From Defluviicoccus sp. (GTDB taxonomy: Bacteria; Pseudomonadota; Alphaproteobacteria; Rhodospirillales; Defluviicoccaceae): a stretch of 9,237 nucleotides of DNA. Where the stretch lies: the NCBI GenBank assembly GCA_013414705.1, contig CP058705.1, forward strand, positions 1,595,356-1,604,592, given 5' to 3'. Under the pieces are notes generated by a model. That model was given only the letters and a program-made list of their open reading frames with translations, did no database searches and had not been told where the DNA came from. Numbering within the stretch: position 1 is the first letter of the stretch; each line of letters begins with the position of its first letter. Positions 1-6,073 of the stretch are shown piece by piece. A program made the translations under genes and the position numbers.

Positions 1-1
1 C

Positions 2-505
2 CGCCAGCGCGGCGATGCGACACCGGAGCTGATCCACCTGCTGGGCTCGCTGGAGCGGCTCGGCCACGAGGCAAAGATGGAGATGATCGAGCGGTTCATC
101 GAGGCTGGCTTGGCGCGCGCGCAGGCGCAGAAGCACCCGGCGCCGTACTTCACCGCGCTCAGCCTGCTGCTGAACCGAGCACCGCTCTATGCCGGGCCGG
201 AGACGGTGGTTCCGCCCGAGCAGGTGGAACGCGCGTTCGAGGCCTTTGCCAAGCTGGACTGGCGCGATCCGGCCAACGCCGAGCTCGCGACGCTGTTCCT
301 GCGTGCCGCCCGTGTCGTCGACAACCGCAGCCTCGACGTCTCCCGTTCCGTCCGCCAGAAGATCGCCTCGAAGCTGGAGAAGGCAGGGGTGCCGACGCTC
401 AGGGTGGCGAAGGTGCGCAACTTCATGCCGATGGAGCGCAGCGAGCGCCTCAGCCTCTACGCCGAAGCGTTGCCGCCCGGCCTGCTGCTGCGCGCGGACG
501 CATAG
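2..505 (+). CDS. C-terminal end of an Hsp70-like protein (DUF3731-type tail), 5' partial
   Basis: The reading frame is open from base 2 to the TAG at 503-505, giving 167 residues with no start in the window. An internal ATG at 77 exists, but the in-frame residues before it read as ordinary protein, so this is the tail of a longer gene. The sequence is alpha-helical without membrane segments. The stretch RAPLYAGPETVVPPEQVER, a following LDW, and the ending EALPPGLLLR resemble the C-terminal domain (DUF3731) that follows the ATPase and substrate domains of YegD-like Hsp70 proteins. That assignment is from memory of the family; the diagnostic ATPase motifs would lie upstream of the window. It would be a cytoplasmic chaperone-like ATPase of unknown client. 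Another helical-repeat protein is possible. Base composition matches the flanking GC-rich genes. Confidence 0.6.
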   Translation, partial: RQRGDATPELIHLLGSLERLGHEAKMEMIERFIEAGLARAQAQKHPAPYFTALSLLLNRAPLYAGPETVVPPEQVERAFEAFAKLDWRDPANAELATLFLRAARVVDNRSLDVSRSVRQKIASKLEKAGVPTLRVAKVRNFMPMERSERLSLYAEALPPGLLLRADA

Positions 506-517
506 GTACCGCCCCCG

Positions 518-613
518 GTCATTGCGAGGCCGTGCAGCGGCCGCGGCACTCCACTGCCGGGCTCCTCGCACAGCGCCTGGCAGTGGATTGCTTCGCCTCC
601 GGCTCGCAATGAC
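518..613. repeat. Palindromic intergenic repeat (GTCATTGCGAG ends)
   Basis: The 96-bp element has perfect 11-bp inverted ends, GTCATTGCGAG at 518-528 and CTCGCAATGAC at 603-613. Inside is a second perfect 8-bp stem, CCACTGCC at 551-558 against GGCAGTGG at 579-586. The layout is that of the dispersed non-coding palindromic repeats common between genes of many proteobacteria. It fills most of the gap between the chaperone tail and the SEFIR gene and could act as a transcript stem-loop. No coding frame through it looks real. Confidence 0.75.
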
Positions 614-696
614 GACGGGGTGAGTGCAGGCCGGGGTCGGCGGGTTGCACGACTCTCGTCGCGTGTCATACTGAAGACACCGAAGGGGGAGGGGCG

Positions 697-1287
697 GTGC
701 CGAACGCACCCAGGGTGTTCATCAGCTACAGCCATGACGACGAGCCGCACAGGAAGCGTGTGCTGGCGCTTGCCTATCACCTGCGCGATCGCGGGATTGA
801 TGTGATCATCGATCGCTTCGAGCCGGTGCCGCAAGTGCGTCGGCCGCTGTGGTGCGAAAAGCAGATCGAGGACGCAGACGTCGTGCTCCTCGTGTGCACG
901 GAGACCTACCACCGACGAGTCAAGGGAGAGGAAGCGCCTGACACCGGACTCGGCGTGCTTTGGGAAGCGGCCGTGATCTACCAGCTTCTGTACGAGTCCG
1001 GCCCGGTAAACGGAAAGTTTCTGCCGGTCCTGTTCTCCGATGGATCGCTGAAGCACATTCCGACGCCCGTACGGGGCTTTTCGCGCTTCGTCGTCGATAC
1101 ACCGGATGGGCAAGAGGCGCTTTATCGCTTTCTGACCGATCAGCCGGCAACGCCAGCCGGACAGATCGGCGAGCGCATCGACATGCCACCCGCACCGCGC
1201 CCCAGGCTGGAGACTGACGCCCGCCCGGCGGCGCCTGCCGCCCCCCCCGCGCCGAGCCGGCGTCGCAGGCGACTCGGCTGTTCGTAG
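697..1287 (+). CDS. SEFIR-domain fragment of the broken NLR-like gene
   Basis: This is the first segment, in frame to about 1248 and then out of frame to a TAG at 1285-1287. The SEFIR/TIR-like fold shows as strand VFISYSHD (residues 7-14), helix to about residue 32, strand IDVIIDRFE (34-42), QIEDADVVLLVCTETY (56-71), a conserved WE (89-90) and KFLPVLF (107-113). A proline/alanine-rich linker follows. In TIR-type NADases a glutamate after a helix is catalytic; E90 is a candidate by position only. The last 13 or so residues (after the C8 run) are an arginine-rich out-of-frame tail, not part of the native protein. Confidence 0.8.
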   Translation: MPNAPRVFISYSHDDEPHRKRVLALAYHLRDRGIDVIIDRFEPVPQVRRPLWCEKQIEDADVVLLVCTETYHRRVKGEEAPDTGLGVLWEAAVIYQLLYESGPVNGKFLPVLFSDGSLKHIPTPVRGFSRFVVDTPDGQEALYRFLTDQPATPAGQIGERIDMPPAPRPRLETDARPAAPAAPPAPSRRRRRLGCS

Positions 1288-1631
1288 GACGTGGGGAGGA
1301 ATTGGCAGCGTTGGCGGCGGTGCTGCTTGCGCCGGGGCGGCTGCCTGTCGTGGTGTCTGGGATGCCGGGGGTGGGCAAGACCTACTTGGTGGACCGGGTG
1401 TTTGCCGACAACCGGGTAAGGTTTCCCGGTGGCTACGTGCGGCTGTCGCTCGATCCCCAGACCCAGTCGGGCGTGACCCTGCCCGGTGTGGATGAACTGC
1501 TGGCGGAGATCGCCGACCGGCTGAAGCTGCCGGGCGCGGAGGTTGGCCCGGTGCTGGCGCGACTCATGGATCCGCTGACGCTGCTGCATCTCGAGAACGT
1601 CGATACGACTGAGGCCGGTCGGCTGGCGGGG
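1248..1631 (+). CDS. NTPase fragment: Walker A and Walker B of the NB-ARC-like domain
   Basis: In the second frame the SEFIR linker continues directly as ATRLFVGRGEELAALAAVLL, the lead-in typical of STAND ATPases. GMPGVGKT follows (repaired residues 222-229, Walker A) and then LLHLENVD (296-303, Walker B). The sense reading begins well before the first ATG-like codon of this frame, including across positions 1260-1301, so a separate gene start here is unlikely. Identity drops to an implausible WQRFCRRPHWC tail after the G4 run at 1628-1631. Confidence 0.75.
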
Positions 1632-2104
1632 ATCTGGCAGCGGTTCTGCCGCAGGCCGCACTGGTGTTCAGCGCCCGGCTGCGCGGGCTCGGCACCGCAT
1701 CCGGCTGGGGCCAGGTGGCGCTCGATCCGTTCGGGGACGACGACGCGCAGGCGCAGCTTCGCGCCGAGGTCGGCAGCGATGCACAGCACCAGCAGGACTG
1801 GCCGGAGCTGGCGAAGGCGCTGGGCCGGCTGCCGCTGGCGCTGCACCTGGCAGCCGGGTACCTGAAGCACGGCGGGGAGACGCCCGCGTCGTTCCTGAAA
1901 TGGCAGCGGGCGAAGGGACTGGCGTTGCCGCCCTATGACGCCAATGACCTGGCTTTTCGCGAGCGCAGCAAGGCGCTGCTGAGCGCCACCTTCGATCTGT
2001 CGCTGGCTGCCTTGCGCCGCGACGGCGAGGCGGCTGGCGAGGCCTGGGAGCGGGGCATGCTGGCGCTCGGCTGGGCGGCTGCCGCCGGGGTCGGCGAGCC
2101 TGGG
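1631..2104 (+). CDS. NTPase fragment: sensor strand and GxP motif
   Basis: The third frame picks up as GDLAAVLPQAALVFSARLRG, the strand and arginine motif that follows Walker B in NB-ARC proteins. LGRLPLALHLAAGYL follows (G377 to L383 for the GRLPLAL core), equivalent to the GLPLA motif. The rest is helical and includes ERSKALLSATFDLSLAAL. The sense reading stops at the G5 run 2102-2106, after which this frame becomes arginine-rich noise until 2323. Confidence 0.75.
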
Positions 2105-2618
2105 GGCCGCAATCGCCGGGCTGAACGACGAAGCGTTCGCCGACATGGCGCGCGCCGCCGTCCGCCTGTCGCTGCTGGAGCGGCTCGCGCGCCCGGACGG
2201 TCCGGCCTTCCGGCTGCACCCGCTGCTGGCCGAACTGGGCCGCAGCCGCGCGGACGGCACCGCTGCGATCGCCCGGATGACCGACTGGTTCTGTGCCCGC
2301 CTGCCGGAGCCCTCCGACGGTGAGCAGTGGCGCTGGAACGAGGTGCACGTCGAGACGCCGGCGCTGCTCGACTGGCTGGGCCACGTGCCGGCGGCCGAGC
2401 GGGTGCGGGTCGAGCGCGCCGGAAGCTGGTTCGCGATAAACACCGGTCCGTTCCACGCCTGGCTGCGTTTCTGCGAAGCGGCTCTGGCGGGCGAACTGGA
2501 CGACGAGGAACGCTCTAACGTGCTGTGGACGCTGGGCCAAGTGGCGTTGCGCGCCGGTCTGCCCGACCGGGCGCTGGCAGCGGCGGAAGAGAAGCGGGAG
2601 GTCGACCGGCACCGAGGG
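2104..2618 (+). CDS. Winged-helix-like and helical fragment of the NLR-like gene
   Basis: The fourth frame reads GAAIAGLNDEAFADMARAAV, then FRLHPLLAELGRSR, which resembles the winged-helix/MHD-like region after the NTPase in STAND proteins. Helical sequence follows and enters the first TPR-like unit, GLPDRALAAAEEKREVDRHR. It fails after the G3 run at 2616-2618 and ends at an out-of-frame TGA (2649-2651). Confidence 0.7.
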
Positions 2619-3051
2619 ATGACCGCGAGGCGGCACTTGCCGCCGGCCTGATCGCCGACATTTTGCAGGCGCGCGGGGAGCTTGACGAGGCGCTGCGGAT
2701 CCGCCGGGAGGAGGAACTCCCGGTCTACGAGCGGCTGGGCGACGTGCGCTCGCGCGCGGTGACGATGGGGCAGATCGCCACCATGCTCAGCCGTATGGGG
2801 GACGTCGACGAAGCTATTCGCCTTCGTCGGGACGAAGTGCTGCCTGCGCTCATTTCGCTCGGAGACGCCGATGAAATCGTAAACAGCAGGGCTTGGCTAG
2901 CATCCTATCTGCTCGATCGAGGTTCTGAGGCCGATTGTCAAGAAGTCCGCGAACTCCTCTGCTCTGCGCTTACGGATGCGCGGCGGATGAAGATCTCAGT
3001 CGCGCAGGAGATCGAGGGTTCATGGCAGACCACGGCCTCGCCTGCGATTAG
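2618..3051 (+). CDS. TPR-like C-terminal fragment of the NLR-like gene
   Basis: The fifth frame carries two near-identical units about 41 residues apart, GELDEALRIRREEELPVYER and GDVDEAIRLRRDEVLPALIS, each followed by LGD; a weaker third copy lies before them. These look like TPR-type repeats, the usual ligand-sensing end of STAND proteins. Read straight on, this frame runs into the IS and ends at 3079. If one G is added to the run at 3016-3018, it ends in EIEGFMADHGLACD with TAG at 3049-3051, which I consider the native C-terminus. Confidence 0.7.
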
Positions 3052-3067
3052 AGTGGTTTCTGATCGG
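3051..3067 (+). repeat. Left terminal inverted repeat of the IS630 element
   Basis: GAGTGGTTTCTGATCGG, directly after TA at 3049-3050. It matches the reverse complement of the right end at 14 of 17 positions. Confidence 0.88.
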
Positions 3068-3141
3068 TATGAATCGTAAGGATTCACAAAGGGCTGAAAA
3101 TCTGATTCAGGATTCTGGCTGGGGCAAGGAGGCCAGCATGG

Positions 3142-4085
3142 ATGGGTCAGCCTCTTTCGATAGATTTACGCACGCGGCTGTTAGCGGCGATCGATGCGGG
3201 GATGAGTTGCCGAGCGGCCGCGGCCCGGTTCGGCGTGGCACCTTCGACGGCGATCCGGTGGCAGGCGCAGCGGCTCGTGACTGGCAACGCCGTACCCAAG
3301 CGCCAAGGTGGCGACATGCGCTCGCATCGCGTCGAGGAACGCCGCGAGGAGATCCTGGCGCTGTGGGAAGCGCGCAAGGACATCACGCTCGATGAGCTTC
3401 GCGAGCACCTCGCCGGCATCGGCTTGACGGTGGCGAACTCGACGCTCCACCGCTTCTTCGTGCGCCATTCCATCACGCGGAAAAAGACCGGCCACGCGGT
3501 CGAGCAGGACCGTCCCGACGTCTTGAAGCAGCGCCGGGCCTGGTTCGACAGTCAGCTCGACCTCAATCCTGACCGGCTCGTGTTCATCGACGAGACGTGG
3601 ACCGCGACCAACATGGCACGCAGCCATGGCCGCTCCCCAGGGGCGAACGCCTGCGGATGGGCTTCCCGCACGGCCACCGCAAGACCACGACGCTGGTCGC
3701 GGGGCTGCGGAAGAGCGGCATGGTCGCGCCCATGGTGCTCGACGGACCGATCAACGGCGAGTGGTTCGAAGCCTACGTGGCCCAAGTCCTCGCGCCCGAT
3801 CTGCGTCGCGGCGACATCGTCATCATGGACAACCTGTCGAGCCACAAGCGCGCATCGGTGCGCGAGTTGGTCGAGGCCGCCGGCGCAACCCTGCTGTTCC
3901 TCCCGCCCTACAGCCCAGACTTCAATCCCATCGAAAAAGCCTTCGCCCGCCTCAAAGCCATGCTCCGCAAGGCCGCCGAGCGAACCGTCCAGGGCCTCTG
4001 GGAGCTCATCGGCAAACTCCTCGACTTCTTCCAGCCCGCCGAATGCGCCAACTACTTCAGCTCGTGCGGCTATGACCCAGACTGA
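3142..4085 (+). CDS. IS630-family DDE transposase, split by one -1 frameshift
   Basis: ATG at 3142 follows an AAGGAGG ribosome site at 3126-3132. Residues 20-43 form a helix-turn-helix (GMSCRAAAARFGVAPSTAIR); a second DNA-binding helical region follows. The catalytic triad is complete once the frames are joined: D150 in FIDETW, D230 in IVIMDNLSSHK, E265 in FNPIEKAF. This gives the DD34E spacing of IS630. The first frame holds up to MARSHGRS, and the frame one base back continues as PRGERLRMGFPHGHRK. The break is the C4 run at 3635-3638, where one more C restores a 314-residue protein. Some IS630 elements use programmed -1 frameshifting, but I see no classic slippery heptamer here and the same kind of break recurs in the upstream gene. 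As given, the transposase would be inactive unless the ribosome slips. Confidence 0.85.
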
Positions 4086-4098
4086 TCAGAATCCGCTC
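4082..4098 (-). repeat. Right terminal inverted repeat of the IS630 element
   Basis: On the minus strand it reads GAGCGGATTCTGATCAG. It is followed on the plus strand by the second TA (4099-4100). The transposase stop TGA (4083-4085) lies inside this repeat. Confidence 0.88.
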
Positions 4099-4118
4099 TA
4101 GGGCCCGCCGCCGCGGTG

Positions 4119-4273
4119 CCGTAGGGTGCACCGAGCGAAGCGACGTGCACCAACCGCGCTCAGGGTCGCTGCCCTGCGGATCGTTATCGGGCCGCCCTTC
4201 CGTCGGGCGAGCCCCCGTCGGCCATCGGTCCGGGGATGTGGTGGACGTCGCGTGCGCTCGGTCCACCCTACGG
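4119..4273. repeat. 155-bp palindromic repeat (CCGTAGGGTG ends)
   Basis: CCGTAGGGTGCACCGAGCG at 4119-4137 pairs with CGCTCGGTCCACCCTACGG at 4255-4273 at 18 of 19 positions. A further arm, GCGACGTGCACCA just inside the left end, pairs at 12 of 13 positions with TGGTGGACGTCGC just inside the right end. The long near-perfect stem and lack of coding sense make it a dispersed palindromic element, possibly MITE-like. No obvious target duplication was seen. Confidence 0.7.
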
Positions 4274-4361
4274 TGTACCGGCCGGTGCGGGCGCGGGAGG
4301 TTTCCGTTGCCGTTCGTCCGTGAGCCGGCGATAGTTTCGAGCGGGAGATGTTCCGCCACTG

Positions 4362-4427
4362 CATCGTCACCCCGGGCTTGGCACGGGGTCCACGTGGATG
4401 GCCGGGACAAGCCCGGCCATGACGATG
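4362..4427. repeat. 66-bp palindromic intergenic repeat (CCGGGCTTG stem)
   Basis: The outer ends CATCGTCAC (4362-4370) and ATGACGATG (4419-4427) pair at 8 of 9 positions. Inside, CCGGGCTTG (4372-4380) pairs perfectly with CAAGCCCGG (4408-4416). The layout is well known as a dispersed repeat between proteobacterial genes. It lies 47 bp before the dehydrogenase start. Confidence 0.7.
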
Positions 4428-4474
4428 GGAGGATAAGGTCGCGGCGGCTCGAAGGAACTGATCGGGAGGGTGAT

Positions 4475-5299
4475 CTGGCGACAAGCAGGCCTGTGCTGTG
4501 CGGCTCGATCGCGGGCCGGCCGGGGCGGTTCGGGGTGGCGATGCATTCGGCGGCCTTCCGGGCGCTGGGGCTTGATTACGCCTACGTCGCGTTTGGCTGC
4601 GAGGACACCGCGGGGGCGGTGACCGGCATGCGCGCGCTGGGCCTGCGCGGCCTGGGCGTCACCATGCCGCACAAGCAGACCATCGCGGCCTTCCTCGATG
4701 ACCTGGCGCCGGACGCGCGCGCGATCGGTGCCGTCAACACCGTCGTCAACGACGGTGGCCGGCTCGTCGGCCACAACGTCGACTGGGCCGGCGCGATCGA
4801 GGCGTTCCGTGAGGTGGGCCTCGAGCCGCGGGGGCTGAACGCGGCGGTGGTCGGCGCCGGCGGCGGCGCACGCGCGATCGCCTACGGGCTGGTGCAGGCC
4901 GGAGCCTGCGTGCGGATCTTCAACCGCGATCCCGCCCGCGGCCGCGACGTGGCGGACGCGCTGGATTGCATCTACGCCGGTCCGCCCGAGGAAGTCGCCT
5001 GCTCCGGCCCGCTTGATCTGCTCGTGCATGCCACGCCGGTGGGCTTCCACGATCCCGATACGATGCTGCCGCTGGCAGGCGCCCTGCGCGACGGCGTGTG
5101 CGTGTTCGATGCGGTGCCGATGCCGATCGAAACCCGGCTGCTGCGCGAGGCCAGGGCGCGCGGTTGCCGCACCATTGCCGGCGTGCGCATGCAGCTTCAC
5201 CAGGCGGCGCGCCAGTTCGAGCTCTACACCGGCCGCGCCGCACCGCTGGCAGTGATGGCCCAGGCACTGGCGAACGCCATCGCCCAGCCCGGCGGCTGA
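4475..5299 (+). CDS. Shikimate dehydrogenase-like NADP-dependent oxidoreductase (HI0607/SdhL type)
   Basis: A 274-residue AroE-family protein that would interconvert 3-dehydroshikimate (or a related cyclic hydroxy acid) and its reduced form in the cytoplasm. The N-terminal substrate domain has SIAGRPGRFGVAMHSAAF in place of the usual SLSP motif, then VTMPHK with the catalytic Lys at residue 67 and GHNVDW with the catalytic Asp at 103. The cofactor domain has GAGGGA (127-132) and NRDPAR from residue 150, close to the NRTxxR NADP motif. The end, AVPMPIE followed by QFELYTGR, resembles the HI0607 shikimate dehydrogenase-like subgroup rather than housekeeping AroE. No ATG is available. CTG at 4475 sits four bases after GGGAGGG and puts the start at the same distance from the motifs as I recall for HI0607; GTG at 4493 is the alternative but would cut the first strand. 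The frame is open far upstream but only through repeats. True substrate uncertain. Confidence 0.82.
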   Translation: MATSRPVLCGSIAGRPGRFGVAMHSAAFRALGLDYAYVAFGCEDTAGAVTGMRALGLRGLGVTMPHKQTIAAFLDDLAPDARAIGAVNTVVNDGGRLVGHNVDWAGAIEAFREVGLEPRGLNAAVVGAGGGARAIAYGLVQAGACVRIFNRDPARGRDVADALDCIYAGPPEEVACSGPLDLLVHATPVGFHDPDTMLPLAGALRDGVCVFDAVPMPIETRLLREARARGCRTIAGVRMQLHQAARQFELYTGRAAPLAVMAQALANAIAQPGG

Positions 5300-5382
5300 G
5301 GCTGCCGGCGCAGCCGGGCGGCTGGGGCGCAGCCACTGGGCTGGGCGATAGATTTTGGACGGAGGCTGGGGAGGGAGGACCC

Positions 5383-5850
5383 ATGCAGGGCAAGATCGAC
5401 AAGCGGCTGGTCCAGCTCGGCATCACGCTGCCGCAGCCGGCGGCACCGGCAGGCGCGTACGTCCCGTTCGTGCTGACCGGCAAACTGCTGGTGGTCGCAG
5501 GCCAGTTGCCGATGGTGGACGGCGTCATCGAGCACCACGGCCGGGTCGGCGTGGAGTTGAGCGTCGAAGAGGGCATGGCGGCGGCGCGGCTGTGCGCGAT
5601 CAACCTGCTGGCGCAGGCGCGCGACGCATGCGACGGCGACCTGGACCGGGTGCGCCGGGTGGTCCGTCTCGCCGGTTTCGTGCACGCCGAACCCGCGTTC
5701 ACCGAACATCCGAAGGTGCTGAACGGCGCGTCCGAGCTGATGGTGGACGTGTTCGGGCCACCCGGCCGGCACGCGCGGATCGCCGTCGGCGCCGCCTCGC
5801 TGCCGCTGGGAGCAGCCGTCGAGATCGAGGGGATGTTCGAGCTTAGTTAA
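5383..5850 (+). CDS. RidA (YjgF/YER057c/UK114) family protein, long subgroup
   Basis: ATG at 5383 follows GGGAGGA (5373-5379). The 155-residue product is longer than classical RidA (about 128) and fits the subgroup with an extra N-terminal stretch. Family features are LLVVAGQLPMVDG near residue 40, helix MAAARLCAINLLAQARD, strand VRRVVRLAGFVHAEPAFTEH, and the C-terminal block HARIAVGAASLPLGAAVEIE. R132 in that block corresponds to the arginine that binds the carboxylate of imine substrates in RidA. RidA enzymes hydrolyse reactive enamine/imine intermediates, but members of other subgroups have unproven substrates. The gene starts 83 bases after the dehydrogenase in the same direction, so co-transcription is plausible. 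It is complete, ending in EIEGMFELS and TAA. Confidence 0.88.
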   Translation: MQGKIDKRLVQLGITLPQPAAPAGAYVPFVLTGKLLVVAGQLPMVDGVIEHHGRVGVELSVEEGMAAARLCAINLLAQARDACDGDLDRVRRVVRLAGFVHAEPAFTEHPKVLNGASELMVDVFGPPGRHARIAVGAASLPLGAAVEIEGMFELS

Positions 5851-6002
5851 AGTGTTGACCCCATTTTGAGAGCGCTACTAGTGCTGACTAGGTCGCCATG
5901 GTTGCGGTTGTCGCGGTGGTTCGCCCGCCGTGGCTGCAAATTGCGTCTCCTCTGTCGAATGCTTTGACAGCAGGGCCGGCACAGCCACCTGTGGACGGGA
6001 AA

Positions 6003-6050
6003 GGGGCGACAGCACGCGACGGCCAATGCTCAGGCGCGTGCTGTCGCCCC
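6003..6050 (-). terminator. Strong hairpin behind the minus-strand secreted-protein gene
   Basis: GGGGCGACAGCACGCG (6003-6018) and CGCGTGCTGTCGCCCC (6035-6050) form a perfect 16-bp stem around a 16-base loop. It starts 23 bases beyond the minus-strand gene's stop. On the minus strand it is followed by TTTCCC, a short T run, so it resembles a terminator of moderate quality. On the plus strand there is no T run, but it could still serve the convergent RidA transcript. The rest of 5851-6073 shows no gene. Confidence 0.55.
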
Positions 6051-6073
6051 ACCTTGTGTCGGAGACAGGTGCC

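Larger units (their letters stand above)
697..3051 (+). pseudogene. SEFIR / NB-ARC-like NTPase / TPR protein (NLR-like), frameshifted as given
   Basis: GTG start at 697 behind a GGGGGAGGGG purine run (685-694). The product joins an N-terminal SEFIR (TIR-like) domain, a central STAND/NB-ARC-type ATPase with Walker A GMPGVGKT, Walker B LLHLENVD and a GRLPLAL motif, and a C-terminal TPR-like array. This is sensor/switch/effector architecture as in NLR proteins; bacterial SEFIR proteins have been reported in anti-phage abortive infection with NAD+ depletion. The frame breaks five times. Every break is repaired by one base in a G or C run: one C short in C8 at 1241-1248, one G short in G4 at 1628-1631, one G extra in G5 at 2102-2106, one G short in G3 at 2616-2618, one G short in G3 at 3016-3018. 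The repaired gene is 2358 bases, 785 residues, ending in EIEGFMADHGLACD and TAG at 3049-3051. Real decay and sequence error cannot be separated here. Confidence 0.8.
3051..4098 (+). mobile_element. IS630-family insertion sequence, 1048 bp
   Basis: The element is bounded by 17-bp imperfect terminal inverted repeats (14 of 17 matching) and flanked on each side by the dinucleotide TA (3049-3050 and 4099-4100). TA duplication is the hallmark of the IS630/Tc1-mariner group. It carries one transposase gene that nearly fills it. The insertion point coincides with the stop codon of the repaired SEFIR gene. Nothing other than the transposase is carried. Confidence 0.92.
4099..4474. other. Gene-free stretch between the IS and the dehydrogenase gene
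   Basis: These 376 bases hold the right TA of the IS target, two palindromic repeats (4119-4273 and 4362-4427), a short ACCGGCCGGT palindrome at 4277-4286 and a ribosome site GGGAGGG at 4464-4470. A reading frame in register with the downstream dehydrogenase stays open through the whole stretch. Its translation here is repeat-derived and does not look like protein. No convincing promoter is visible. Confidence 0.7.

Noticed and set aside
457..1113. Long minus-strand frame under the SEFIR segment
   Set aside because: It spans a palindromic repeat and is antisense to a domain with clear motif structure; this is typical of spurious frames in GC-rich DNA.
2327..2518. Small plus-strand frame inside the NLR-like gene
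   Set aside because: Arginine/glycine/alanine-rich shadow of the true frame over the same bases.
4145..4474. Upstream extension of the dehydrogenase to a 384-residue protein from GTG 4145
   Set aside because: The added residues are translated from two palindromic repeats, and orthologous proteins are about 270 residues long.
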